The notes under the pieces are model-generated. The model worked only from the letters and a program-made list of their open reading frames with translations. It did no database searches and had not been told where the DNA came from. Shown here one piece after another: positions 1 to 12,591 of a DNA stretch of 64,000 nt (position 1 is the first letter of the stretch; each line of letters begins with the position of its first letter). The stretch is taken from contig NC_058160.1 in NCBI RefSeq assembly GCF_020080835.1, forward strand, positions 30,801,152 to 30,865,151. The letters run 5' to 3'. Source of the DNA: Cotesia glomerata (taxonomy: Eukaryota > Arthropoda > Insecta > Hymenoptera > Braconidae). The translations under genes and the position numbers were made by a program.

Positions 1-409
1 AATATTGTAAAAAAATAATAAAAACTACCGGTGGCTATTAAATAAATTGACACATGCTTACGTGAGCCCTAGTTAAAGCCAACTACTCAGTACTCCCGCC
101 TCATCCACGAGTACTCTCGTGGAATCAACAAAAGGCGAATCCACAATAATAATTATATCTTATACGTAGTTCCTTTTTCACTACTCAATGTAATATACTA
201 ACTCTTAATAATGTATGTACAATAGAGCTAACGGAAACAGCTGACATCACAACCGATACCAACAATACCAACGTATATATAATCTAAAAAATAATATCAA
301 TTAAGATACAATAAAATAATATCTGAATATTGATAACAACAAAGATTTACGTACATGTGCTTGTGTGTTGTTAAAATGTACTGATAAATTTATATTGCTG
401 GCAATGATA

Positions 410-445
<36 letters not shown>

Positions 446-1275
446 GTAGTGTGTTGTATATTATTTGTTAATAGTTATATTATATCATTTATTTACAACA
501 AAAACAACAACACTAAATAGATAAGTCATGGAGATAGTATTACGTTTGAGTAAGTACTTGTATACAAGAATACACACGCGGCTTATACAAATCAAAATAA
601 GAAAAGAAATCAGTGAAAAATAAAATAGTGGTGGCGAGTGCGCCCCCGCCGCGGATTAACGCGGACTCTAAAACGCCAAACGACGTCGTCGACGGTGATA
701 ATAATCGACTCAACGATGGTCGACGTCGTCGTCATTCGGTTGTTGTCGTTCATATTCGCATATTAGTTTTTTATTCTCGCTCATTCGTATGTTTTTTTTT
801 TTTTTTTTTTTTTTTTTGTAGCGCTCACGCTCGCTCCAAGTTTCTCGCTAACAAACTGATGGCGCCACCGGGCATTGTCCTAACTTTTGGGTGATAAGTG
901 ATAAATACCGTCCCTGATGGTGCACGTAGGTGTAATTCGCTAAAAAAAAAAAAAAAAAACATAAAAGTAATAATTAAAAAGAAAAGTTTCGACGTCTGTG
1001 TCGAAACGATAAAAGATAGGACAGAAGAAACGATAGACAACTAGAGCGAGAACGAACACGAAGATTGTAGAAGAGTAGAGAAGGGTGAGGAGATAGAGAC
1101 GTATATTTGTCCAGAAAATATAACCTGTATTTTTTTGAAATGCTTAATGCACTTCTGTCATCTGGATGTTTTATTTATTACAATTGGTTTCATTAAAACA
1201 AAATTTTTTTTAGTTCAATTTGTGTGACAGTGGATTTATTTTTGGTTTTGTTTTATTTATTTTTAATAAAACACC
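1..1275. other. Upstream intergenic region of Ubl4A
   Basis: No gene can be supported here. It holds a GAT trinucleotide run (412-444), a CpG-richer patch (about 620-770 and 830-880) unlike the AT-rich surroundings, a long poly-T run (790-817) and poly-A near 940. The CpG-richer patch probably belongs to the Ubl4A promoter or 5' leader. Short ORFs at 613-894 (+) and 825-1040 (-) run through homopolymers and do not look coding. Confidence 0.5.
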
Positions 1276-1947
1276 ATGAAAATTTTAGTAAAAATTCTTC
1301 AAGGACGAGAGTGTGTCGTGGAGGTACGTAAATATATTTTATTTCTTATTTATTTATTCAATACACTATTATTACACTGTCATTTTTAATTATAAAATTG
1401 CCAATTAATTTATCAATATACATAATAAATTTTTATTTTTTATAGATATCACCATCAGAAACTGTTTTGGAGTTAAAAAATAAAGTTAGCGAGCTTTTGG
1501 GTGTGGACGTTCCTCAACAAAAACTTCTGCTTACTGGCAAAGCACTTGCAGGTTAATTTTTAATCTTTATATTTATTCTATGCTATTTTTTTTTAATAAT
1601 TTGATAATTAATACTATGTTTTTTTTTTTTTTTTTTTTTTATTTGCAGATGAAAATCCATTGAGTTTTTATCCAGGAATAAAAGACGGCAGCAAGTTGAA
1701 TCTAGTTGTCCGAAAAACGACACAAGAGTCAAGCGATGAAAAGTCACCTGCAATACAAAAATATGGAACAGCGTTGCTGCGTGAATCAGTATCTAAAATA
1801 TTAAAAAAATATTACAGTCAAACTGAAACGGAGTCAATTACCAATGAACTGGTCAAGGAATTAAGGACCAAAGTTAATAACCTTAGTTTCGACGATTTGG
1901 AAAGATTAGCTACCGCTTTACTTCAAGATCAAGAAAATATAGTATGA
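1276..1947 (+). CDS. Ubl4A: Ubiquitin-like protein 4A (Get5-type)
   Basis: Ubl4A is the GET5-like subunit of the cytosolic BAG6/GET pre-targeting complex, which hands tail-anchored membrane proteins to the TRC40/GET3 ATPase. Coding exons are 1276-1323, 1446-1551 and 1649-1947, all with GT/AG introns. They join in frame to 150 residues, against about 157 in mammals. Residues 1-73 form the ubiquitin fold, with the family start MKILVKILQGREC and the motifs LLLTGKALADE and KLNLVV. After a short linker, residues 95-147 form the C-terminal helical TUGS dimerisation domain, ending in LSFDDLERLATALL. The start is the first ATG ahead of the conserved first beta strand. It is transcribed toward Gemin2 and the two stops are 364 bp apart. 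Identification is from family knowledge and the fit is good end to end. Confidence 0.9.
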
Positions 1948-2311
1948 TGTAATATTTATTAATATTAATAACGATAATAATATTATTTACTATTCCAATT
2001 TATCCCTTTACAATGTATAATTATTAATTGTATACTGTAATAATAGTTTAACTAAATATTGATTTTCTATTGACATAAATTATCATGGTATACTCCAAAA
2101 AAAAAAAAAAAGTTACGTAATCAATTTAAGTTATAAAATCAATCATTTTTTTTAATTGTAACATCTCAACAACAAAATACACCAATTTATAAATTATATT
2201 GGCTATTTATTATTTTATTACGCTAGAAATAATTATTTATATAAATAAAAAATAAAATCAGATATATTAAAATATAAAAAATTTATTTGATATTTAATTT
2301 ACAGTATTTTA

Positions 2312-3327
2312 TTAAGGATCAGCTAAATCTAATTGTCTGAAATATCTTGCTACAAGACAGATGAAAAGATTCATAGTTGATAGCTCTGCATCATTGCTAC
2401 AAGTCTGAAAAAAATTAATAAATAAATAACAGGAATTTATAATAAACGTTACGTATCAATTGATGACTTCTTACTAAATTAGCTCTGGCGCGTGAACAAG
2501 CTCGTGCTAGTTTTCTCAAACACGAACAGACATCAGGATCTAAAGGGAGATCAACTACACTTAGCAAAGCATAAATCCAACGTCCTAACTGAGTAGTTAA
2601 GCCTTGACTCTCAACCTCTTCAACAAGATACTCAAGTAGTTGATCAACCAATTGAATGTGATCCTTTATGCAAAAAATGGTGTCTAAAGTTGGAAAATGA
2701 ACTTCCTGATCATCAGATCCAAGACAAAAATTAATCCAACCTTTCTGGTTTTCTTTATTCGGCTAAAAATTAAATATAATTATCAATTGTAAAAAAAAAA
2801 AAAAAAATAACAGGTGACATTACTTACAAGTACTTCTGACTTGTTTTTATCCCTAAAATTTTTCCTTTCAATTTCAAGTTTGGCTACGTGAAGTCTCAAC
2901 TCTGAAAAATTAGCTACTTGACAATTCTGCCACTCCAATGTTGGACATAACGTTGCTGGAGCTTCCACACACCCTGCCAACTTTTTCAATATCCTCAATT
3001 TATTAATTTCTTAGAATCATGAATTTTTATAAAAAATTTATTTAAAATAAATAATTATACTCACAGTTTCGGTAGGAACGTCAGGACTCTTCAACTTTTT
3101 ACTGTCAATATTAGCTACAACAATGTCATCGCACTGTTGAGCTTCAACCCTAAAATTAAATAATTTTTAATTAATAATTAACATAATTATAAATATCAAT
3201 AAAAATATAAGTATAATTACACGACACGTTTAATGTAATCTTCACCAGAAGTTGGAGGCTTTGAAAAATCAATTTCTCCATTTATTTCTCCAACGACAAA
3301 TACTGCTTCTCTGAATGAATCACTCAT
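2312..3327 (-). CDS. Gemin2: Gemin2 (SMN complex subunit)
   Basis: Gemin2 binds SMN and holds the Sm-protein pentamer during spliceosomal snRNP assembly in the cytoplasm. Coding exons in transcription order are 3327-3221, 3149-3061, 3009-2828, 2762-2475 and 2404-2312, joining to 252 residues (human about 280). Family landmarks are the N-terminal KPPTSGEDYIKRV, then EAQQCDDIVVANID, CPTLEWQ, QLGRWIYALL and the C-terminal NLFICLVARYFRQLDLADP. The N-terminal segment before PPTS is shorter than in vertebrates. Intron 2 is only 51 bp. Keeping frame requires a GTATAA donor, although a better-looking GTGAGT lies 4 nt upstream. It is divergent from Pcm1, with 954 bp between the start codons. Confidence 0.88.
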
Positions 3328-4281
3328 TATTTTATTTTTAATAACTATTTAAAATACTTGATTAATAAATTAAACAAAACATCACTTATAAAATTCATTG
3401 TTATTATTTTTATCACTCCATATACTCCATGCGGTTGATATTTATTGAAAATACAGAAAATTTATTTATCAACAATAAAAGAGAAAATTTTATTAATTTT
3501 ACTGAACAAAATGTATAATAATAACCTTTATTATTTTTCTTTTAGATTTTTTAATAATTTAATTAAAATTTCGAAATACTTGTTTAATTAATAAAATATT
3601 TTATTTTATTTACAAAATAAAATTCATGGTATTCATTATATATTATATATATATATAATTAAGATTATACCGGCAAAATAAATGTTTATATTATCAACAA
3701 TAAATTAGTAATGTGTTTTTATCATCATTAAAATTATATAGTCAAGCAATGACGTATATATTGATATACATATAAAAATTTTGATAAAGGTTTTATTAAA
3801 GTAGATATAACCAACATTTAATGTTTATTATAGTTACTTATATTTATTTGAAATTGTTTCTCCATTCAAGTCTATGGATACAGTTTAGTATACACTGGTC
3901 ACAAATAATAATCATAAACTCTATAATCAACATAACATATCAAGCTGTCAAAGTTTCATAGTTTTAAATTAATTATACATTAACTCTTGAATATTTTGAC
4001 GTATTATGATAAAACGAAATGCGTCAAAAGTTTGCTTTTATTTATAGATATTTATAATACATATAGAGTAAATATTTATTGAGCAAACATTGCCAAATAA
4101 TTAAATGCTAAAGTGACTCTTAATTGATCAAGTCTATTGAATCGTTTTAATCTCATACTCTCAGTTAATTTTATTAAATTTTACTGTTTATTTAGTTGAG
4201 GAGAGATAAAAATAATCCAAAATAATTTGCTGAAAAATCTTTTGTGGAATTGGTTATTAATTAAAATAATAAAAAGTGATA
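3328..4281. promoter_or_regulatory. Divergent promoter region of Gemin2 and Pcm1
   Basis: These 954 bp separate two genes transcribed away from each other, so both promoters should lie here. The sequence is very AT-rich with a TA-repeat patch near 3640-3658. I see no convincing TATA box placement or known factor site. Confidence 0.5.
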
Positions 4282-6965
4282 ATGACTCCTGGTGTTAATG
4301 ATGGGCCGAAAAATACAGGAACATTACCTAAAAGTAACAGAAGATATGAAAGAAATAGAGAAATTATAAATTCAAATCAACCATCTGCTCGTACTGTTTA
4401 TCAAAGTCGTACTCAGCATTCAAATAATTTGGTAAATTTATAAATTATATTATTTATATCAATTGTAATTATATTATCACTTTGACAAAATAGTAAAATT
4501 TTAATAATAGATTTACTAATATATAATTATATTATTTAAACAATTAAAAATTATATTAGTTTTGTTAGATGGAGATAAAGTTCTTGAATAGCTTGTGCAT
4601 CAGTATAAATTCAAGATGTTAAATAATCTAAAAATAATAAAATTTGAATAGTGGGGAGTAATTCTATCTTGAGACTTTTAAGTCGATTATTTGTAGTACT
4701 AAAGTTGTAAGCTGGTACTGGTAATCTGGTGGTGCTCCTACCACTTTAATGTATCTTTAGCCTTTATTTTAAAACTCTAAACTCTAAATTGTAATTCCAT
4801 ATATAACCATACGTAAGACATATGAAACTCTGTATTCAAATTTCATTTCTAATAATAATAATATATATATATATACAGTAGTATATTTTTATATATTTTC
4901 TGTCTTTTTAAAACAGTTGGACTTGCAACCAGTTGGCAACGACAGGGATATTTGTACTCTTCGAAGTACAAAAAATAGTAATACACGGTCTATATCATCA
5001 ACAGCTTCACTGTCCTATCAGGATATTGCGGATATTGGTACGTTAATTTCTTCTTTATAATAATATTCACAAATAAATAGATAAATAGAAGATTTATTTA
5101 GAATTATTTTATGAATTTTTAGTTTCATTGGGCGGAAACAGGCAATATAACAATTATACCGGTGAAGATTGTATTCAGTGGCAAGAAATGTCTCAGTCAG
5201 TAGATTCACGTGCTCAATCTCCCCCGCATACACAGCCAGCTAAGCCAATGAATGTTGATAAAATGGTAATATATTATAAATATAAAAAAAGAAAATTAAT
5301 ATATTTATTTATTTTATTTTATATTTCAACAAACAGCCAGATCGGAATCAAGTGGAAAGTCGATTGAATCAAATTCGTGATTACATCAGAATGACCTCTA
5401 CGATGATGGAATCACTTAGTCTGTCTTCTGATCCAGTAAGTTGTTCTATCATCTAGTGCCAAATATTATTACCAATATTCTCTCTATATAAATACTTTTC
5501 TTAACTTATCACATAAACTTACTTAAAAAAATTGGATAGCGAGCGCACACTCAGCACGATAAACTAGTTACTATGGTTGAAGATCTACGTGACAGCGAGA
5601 GAAAACTTACTAAACTTTTGGAAGAATATCGTCCTATCGAAGAGGTTAATTTTCCATTATTATTCATTTTAATTAAATCTTTCCATAAATATTTAACCAA
5701 TTTAATTACTATTTATAAATACTAATAGCATGATATTTTAGTTAAATCACCACCAGCCTCAGTATTCCAGTCACATGAAACGTTTTAGTGATCTTCTGGA
5801 TATACTAACCTCTCAAGAACGTATTCTTGTTACTAACAGTAATAACTCCAGGGTGTGTGTCAACTCAATGTTTTAATTAATATTTTTTTCAAGATAATTA
5901 TTTTGATTGTGATTATTAAATTATTTATAAATATTGTAATCAATTGTATGCAGAATGGAGAGGGAGCTGATGGAGAGGAATCACTGGAATCACAGTTGAG
6001 AAGGAAAATGGAGGCGTCCCAACGAAAATTGGCTGAACTGCAAGAGCATCAAGCTAATCTTGTTGGGATGCAGCAACAAGTCAGAGAACGTTTACAGGAA
6101 GCACGTCAAACTCAGCAGGCATTACTTTTGCAAGAGAATCAAGCTTTAACTGGTTCATCAACTCCCGCGTGGGACAATGGAAATTCCCAGCGTCAGCTGG
6201 CAAATGACGCAGAAATATTGGAGTCTGAGACTTCTGCACTGAGAGGTAAATTAGCTGCTCTCCAGAATAAGAAGAAACAAATGGATTTACTTGTTGCTGA
6301 ATTGCAAAACGTTGAAATGTCTGACCGTGCCAGTTGTGTAAGTATTGACAAGTATTTTTACTTTTTAAATTTATATTATAATATATTTTTAAAATTTTTA
6401 TTTCATTTATTTAGAGCTCTGGAGGTTCCCGAAATGCCGAGCGAGACAAATCTGTAGAACTAGAGACTCTTAAACAGCAATTAGCTCATCTTAAAAATTT
6501 AATGTCAGAAGCGACACGTGCCAGAGATGCTTACAACGCGATTAATCAACCAGAAGTTGATTCAAATCCCAATGATGCTTGTTGCAATGAAAATGGGCAA
6601 GCTGATGATGAAGCTGCTGCAGCATTGTCCTCTAGTAACTCTATTGATCGTAATAGTGAAGCCGATGATATTTCTGCTAAATTTAATAACTCTAAAGAGC
6701 GTTTAACTGTTGAGCAAATCCAGGTAATTGAAAAATTTATTTTCAATTATATATAAATTTATTTTATTAACTTGTTTAAATTTTTTAGGCTGTGACGCGT
6801 GAATTAAAAGAACAACAATTGCTTTTACAAGCAGCACGTGCTGAAATAAAGCGTTTGAAAGATTCAACATTGGCGTCTACTTCAAGCGGGCCACCAATTC
6901 TTTCGCATGGCTCAATTTCTCCGCCATCCATGGCTGGATATTTAGTTGATAAAAAATCCAGTAAC

Positions 6966-6996
<31 letters not shown>

Positions 6997-9900
6997 GTAA
7001 CCAAAATAATATACATGAAGAAATTTCGCAGTCTAAAAAACGTCAATTGGAAGAGTTTGTAAGAAAAGAACAATGTTTGACAGCGAGTGTTAATCGTGAT
7101 GGAGCTGCTACTGACTGGAGCAGTAGACGCGGATCTAATTCACAGCACAGTCATACTAGTACTCCGGCTCATATTTGGCATAATTCAACTACTATTGGTC
7201 GGTACTTTTTTTTATTATGAATTAAATATTTTATTTAAAACAAAAATGCTAATTGAATTTTTAACCATATTCCAGATGAAGCTAATGATCAAAATGGTGA
7301 TAATATAACAGCTCCAGATAATTTACTAGATATTGGACCACAAATAACAGCGGTTGATGGTTTAGGAAATAACTGGTGGAATGTACCGGCACCTTCAGTA
7401 AATCCACAACAACACGGTAATGACAATGGACAGTAGATCAATTGAAAAAAAAAAAAAAAAAAAAAAATAGAAAACAGACGTTGTAGTTTCAATTTAAAAC
7501 GTAGAATTCTTTTATAATAAATGAATGATGAATATTTCTTCATGTGACTACCTAAATTATTCAGTAGGTACCGGTTCATTGGAGTACTATCGACAATTAC
7601 TGATGAGTTCGCAAGCTCAGCAGTTGCAAATGATGAGCACAACAATGCAACAATGCTGTCAATTGCTGTGGGCCCAACAGCGTGAACTTCAGGCAATGAG
7701 AAGCTCAATAGTTCAGATACAGCAACACTTGCAGATTAATCAGAATCAAAATCAGTCTCAGATACAACCACAATCACGCGTCTCTAATGAAACTCGTGAT
7801 AATTATTCAAACTTGAGCCGTTCAACTCATCACTTGGGTAATGTTCTTGACGCCGCTTTACCACCCAGTTCATCACTTCCCAATCTAGTCTCTCTGCCAA
7901 CACCTTCACCGGCTCCATCACACAACTCAATAGTCACATCCGCTAATTCTCATCATCAGCATCACCATCACCACAATCATCAACAGCTGAATAATCAAGT
8001 ACCACCTGGTAATCGTGCCAACAACTACTATGATAATTTCCGAAGGTAAACACATAATAAAAAAAAAAAAAAAAAAAAAATAATTATCACTATTACTATT
8101 TGTCTAGAAAAAAAAAAAAAAGTTTGCGTAGTATACTTTTTATTGATGATAAATCTATTATACTCTCATTCAAAATTTTAAATAATTATTATATTATTTA
8201 TTATTATTAAACCCTTTATTATTTACAATTAAAATTGTTCGTCATTTCATTTCATTTATTTATTTATTAAATTATTTTGGGGATCAGTGTAATTATAAAA
8301 CGATTGAAAAAATAAAAATTAACGGCCTGATTTTTTTTTGCATTTATTCGCGGTTCTTTATTTATTTTTCCCTAAAAAAAAAAAAAATTGACGCGCTTAT
8401 TGCATTAATGTAAGTTCGCCTGTTTATTTATATGATTGACGAGGAATTTATTTCGGCTTTTTGGTAGGTAATTCTTAGGTATGTAAACGGTTTGACGTTT
8501 TTTTTGCACCTAAAGATTTAAATAGTTTTTTTTTTTTTTTAATTTTACATCTCGAAAGTGATAAAATATTAACCAATATTGCTTACGAAATAAATTTTTG
8601 CATGAACTTTAATTAAAATATCAAAAATTGAATTGTCAATTAATATGTGTGACGTGTGTTGGATTTTTTTTTTTTTTTTTGTTTTTTGTTTTTACAGTTA
8701 CTCCAGGCAAAACCTATTATCGGGAAATTCAAAATCAGTAACTGATTCATTGCCTGGTACTTCGGGTAATTCAAGTACAGTAACAGCTGTTCATGCGGCA
8801 CACGTGTAAGTTATTTGTTTTCTAACAATTAAAAATAAAATAACTTGTTTGATGGTTTGTGTTAACAAATTACTAATTTTTTTGTTGTTTTTCAATAAAA
8901 AATAAAAATTGTACAGAAGAAACAAAAGAAATCGTGAGCATGGAGTTGATAATATATCATTAAACTCTCTCTCGAGTACTGAAACTCCGTACTCATTAAA
9001 TCTTCAACTCTCCTCGAATTTACAAATTCATGATCGTGAAACACCAGCTACAAGAAATAATAATTCGTATAATGACGTTGCTACACAGCCAGTTGATAAC
9101 TTTTGGGATGATGGACATTTATCTTTTCGCTCAGTACCCGACAGTAATGAAGAAAATTATTCATTGCGTCACTTAAGGTATTAGCATTATAAATAAAGTT
9201 AATGTAATTAATTATTTAATAAGATTAAATATTTTTTTTTTTTTTTTTTTTTAGCGGTGAAATGCGTGACGTTCTTTTATCACTAGTCACATCAAATCGA
9301 ACAAGACCAGACTACCTTGTTATTATTTTACGTGAAATAAAAGCCATCAGTGAAGATCACAGATTAAGGCCAAGACTTTTGCGTTCTTTGAGAGCTCTTC
9401 AGGATACTCAGTCAGCAAATAATCCTCTGGTAATTAAATAATCTCTATTTAAAATTTAATTTTAATCATATTAATAAACTTTGTTTAAAACAGAATGAAA
9501 CAACAGATCAAACTGCAAGTGAAAGTTGTCAGTCAAGTGATGAAGATTCAGATGCTGGTGGTCAAGCACGGCCATTACTTAATACTTCTAATAATGATCA
9601 TCAGTCATCTTTACTAAATGAATTTTTAATGTCATCTCATGCCGTAGGACAAGTACCTCATGCGCAAAATATGCCAGCTCTGCTGGTTGATCATTTTGAA
9701 TTTGAAGTAACATTATTATTATTATCATCTGTCATTTAATATTCGTTAAATTTAAATAAATTAATTAATTTTTAATAGGCAGCTGCTCAAATAAATGAGA
9801 CTAATACATTCCCTCCACCAATTCTTACACCTGGATACAACGAAGACTTGGCTGAAGCTGATCAGTCACGTCCTGAAGCTTCAAATAACCAACAAGTAAT

Positions 9901-10090
9901 TTTATTAATCTATAATTATTTAAATTATTACCAATAAAAGAATTCATAATGATAATGATTATTTTTTTATCTATTCTAGAATTCACCAGAAAATGAAAAT
10001 GTTGAAATACAAGAGAATGGTGCCGTACACTCGGCGAATCTCGATATTGCAACACTGGAAGCCGATCGTGAAATCGCAAACCTGATATAA
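4282..10090 (+). CDS. Pcm1: Pericentriolar material 1 (PCM1) orthologue
   Basis: PCM1 is the scaffold of centriolar satellites and recruits centrosome and cilium proteins along microtubules. Seventeen coding exons keep frame: 4282-4431, 4917-5037, 5123-5265, 5337-5435, 5540-5644, 5742-5852, 5954-6337, 6415-6723, 6789-7197, 7276-7416, 7565-8045, 8698-8805, 8917-9177, 9255-9429, 9494-9706, 9779-9895 and 9980-10090. They give 1145 residues. The first 240 residues are Ser/Gln-rich with a short helix (NQIRDYIRMTSTMMESL). Residues about 244-500 are coiled coil, including LRGKLAALQNKKKQMDLLV, which matches the PCM1 pattern. Residues about 943-999 form a conserved helical block (EMRDVLLSLVTS, LVIILREIKAIS). 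A poly-Asn run encoded by AAT repeats lies at 6964-6997, and a His-rich tract near 7950. The exon 9 donor (GTCGGT at 7198) is weak but is the only in-frame choice. Confidence 0.85.
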
Positions 10091-10253
10091 ACGATAATAA
10101 TTTAATAGTTTACTAGAATTATCATTGCTAAACTCTATAAATTCCATTTTATATCAATTAATAATTTATACATTTTTTAAAATTCAACATTTTCTACAAA
10201 TCTCCGACTATTTAAAATAAAAAAAAAAAAAAAAAACACACATGATACACTAG

Positions 10254-10284
<31 letters not shown>

Positions 10285-10687
10285 CAATTGTATTTTTTTA
10301 TTATTAATTTAAAGTATAGTTGAAACTTGTTGTATTATATCGGATCTTACTCATACAGCTTATATTTATTACTCAACAAAGCAAACAATAAAATTTAATG
10401 AAACGAGTTTGAAATGTTAATTTGAGGAAAAAAATAACAATAAGATCAAAAGAAGATTATTTTAAAGATAATTTTATATTTTTATTAGAAAAGTATACAT
10501 TTCACACAAACTTTCGATTAAATCCATCGTAACTAATGAGCTTAAAATTCTTTAGTTGTTTTTTTTTTTTTTTTTTTAAGTATATAAATAAGTCATATAT
10601 AAATATAATTATATAGACATCTATATAAATATATTTATATAAATATGTAAATAGTTATAATATGAACAGGTAAGAGGAGTGAGACAG
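10091..10687. other. Convergent 3' ends of Pcm1 and the Asn-rich gene
   Basis: This holds the 3' untranslated regions of two converging genes. It contains long poly-A (10218-10236) and poly-T (10255-10280, 10559-10577) runs and no ORF worth calling. An AATAAA at 10387-10392 on the plus strand is a plausible Pcm1 polyadenylation signal. Confidence 0.5.
10387..10392 (+). terminator. Candidate poly(A) signal of Pcm1
   Basis: An AATAAA hexamer lies 297 nt after the Pcm1 stop. In DNA this AT-rich the hexamer occurs often by chance, so only position supports it. Confidence 0.3.
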
Positions 10688-12250
10688 TTAAAATTCTGCC
10701 TCAAAAGTATTGATATCTAAAAACTGATGACGGTAAAGGTGATAAGCCAAACAGCCATGCGTCTCCATCAGCATTGTCTCATAATCTACTATATTATTAT
10801 TATTAGCACTGGTAACCGGCAGTACGGAGCTATTTTTATCAGCAGTTTTATTGTCACGAGCACTAACACGTATATCGTACGATTGAACGAGATCAATTTC
10901 TCTGGAATTACCTGATGATTGTAGTACTGATGGGTTACCATTACCATTATTGCAAGTGAAGCTGATAACCTGGGACTGTATCGGGATACTACAAACGCTG
11001 TTGGAAACAGCTAAATGAGTTGTCGGTTCATTATGCACCGCGGATGATCCAATATCTCCGGTACAACTCCTTGTATTGCGGTAAACGCGTTTGTTACCAC
11101 CGTCTCTGAAAGGAAACCCGCTTTCTTATCAACCTATTTTAGCTGACATTTATCTCAATCCATGCTTTCGCGTATGCCTACTACTTTTCCTTTCTTTTTT
11201 ACTACAAAAGCTAGTTAATTTAAACTAAATAATATCCAAGCAAACTATTTCTTATTCATTTTTCCAGGTACATTTTTCATTATTATATAAATTAAAAAAA
11301 TTTTTTTAATTACCCGCGAAAGTACTCCCTCTACAATATTCAATACGAATTAATATTTTGAAATGAAAACGTGGGAGTTTTTTACTTTGATCGTTAAATA
11401 TAATAATTCAAACCATTTAAAAAAAAAAAAAAAAAAAAAAAAATAATAATAATAAGAACAAATGAATTTAATTAAATGAAATAAAAATGCAAATGCTGAT
11501 TAGTAGATTTAATAATTAAAATCGCGATTGACGAAGCCACAAGGGCTCAGTACGGGTGTCCACAATGTGTTGATAAGTCGTACTGAATTCTCTCCTACCT
11601 GGACGAAACTTCTTCAACTGTCCGTGTGAAAATCCCTGGTCAACTCCGGCATGATCGTAATTATTGCGCTTACGGTTTCGCCGGTGAATCTCCATTGAAT
11701 TAACCATTCCATTATGATTATAATTGTAAATGTTATTGTTATTATTATTATTATTATTATTATGAAGATGAGCGGCGTCGGCGTCGCTGTGGTTTATCCG
11801 GTAGATAAAACCAACGCTATCTCCGATCCCGCGTCCTCCCGAATCACCAACGCTGTTACTTCTGTTACTTCTGGTGTTGATTTTGTTGTTGTTGTCGAGA
11901 CGCATCACCATCTCTGGAATCACGTAATGGTTATTCTGGCAGTGTAATTTATAATCTCCATTATAGTGATTATCAATATCATCTGTTTCCATGGCTAATC
12001 CGTTATTTTCATTATTTTGTTGCTGTTGATGACTTTGATATGTTCTTTCATCACTGTTTGTATTATTAAAATAAATTTTACTTTGTTGAGAATTGTACAA
12101 ATACTGATTATTATTATTATTAAATTTAGTAGCTGTTGTTGTTGTTGTTGTTGTTGTTTCATTAATGGGTGGTACGTAACCGTAATAACTATTTGATGAC
12201 ACGTAAGACTGTACTATTCTCGTAGCTGTTACTTCGCTTACTGCTGCCAT
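10688..12250 (-). CDS. Unrecognised Asn/Ser-rich protein, two coding exons
   Basis: I do not recognise this gene. Exon 1 runs 12250-11599 and exon 2 runs 11103-10688. The donor is AG|GTAGGA and the acceptor CAGAG|AC, joining in phase 1 to 355 residues. The N-terminus (MAAVSEVTATRIVQSYV) could be a short helix. Low-complexity Thr, Asn and Gln/His runs follow, then a basic patch (RRNRKRNN, GQLKKFRPDGGNKR) that looks like a nuclear localisation signal across the exon junction. The tail is acidic and hydrophobic: YETMLMETHGCLAYHLYRHQ ending NTFEAEF. If the intron is retained, exon 1 stays open to a stop at 11516 with the different tail WLRQSRF (244 residues). The upstream region carries a heat-shock element, so stress-induced expression is possible. 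A nuclear regulatory protein is a guess from composition only. Confidence 0.6.
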
Positions 12251-12507
12251 TTTTAAGTTATTATATTTATAAATATATTTATCTATATATAAAATATATG
12301 TATATCCTTTTTATTTACACGTAATATGTTATATTAATAGTTGTTAGTCAGTTGAGTATTTATTAATAAATATTTAATGTATATGGATTAGAGTTTGCCG
12401 CGATAAATAATAACTGTAAGTAGTAAGCGAAATTACTTCCACGGCTTATAATAGGGAAATGAAAATGATCAAAACTAAATAACGAGTCTAACCGAATGGT
12501 TGAAACT

Positions 12508-12520
12508 TTCACGAACCTTC
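12508..12520. promoter_or_regulatory. Heat-shock element (TTC-GAA-TTC)
   Basis: Three perfect alternating pentamer cores, TTC (12508), GAA (12513) and TTC (12518), have the correct 2-nt spacing expected for HSF trimer binding. It is 64 bp upstream of a plus-strand TATA box and 258 bp upstream of the start of the minus-strand gene. Further GAA units (12547-12580) do not form a perfect array. Confidence 0.6.
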
Positions 12521-12583
12521 TACGGAATTATACGAATATCAGGCGGGAAATACCGAATTCATTACGAGAATACCCGAGAAGCT

Positions 12584-12591
12584 TATAAAAG
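12584..12591 (+). promoter_or_regulatory. TATA box (TATAAAAG)
   Basis: This is a consensus insect TATA box in plus orientation, predicting transcription start near 12615, ahead of the Vma21 leader exons. It sits just downstream of the heat-shock element. Confidence 0.5.

Noticed and set aside
613..894. 93-codon plus-strand ORF upstream of Ubl4A
   Set aside because: It is open mainly through a poly-T run read as poly-Phe and has no recognisable domain or splice context.
11714..11947. Plus-strand ORF opposite the Asn-rich gene
   Set aside because: It reads ATT repeats complementary to the Asn codons, so it is a shadow of the minus-strand exon.
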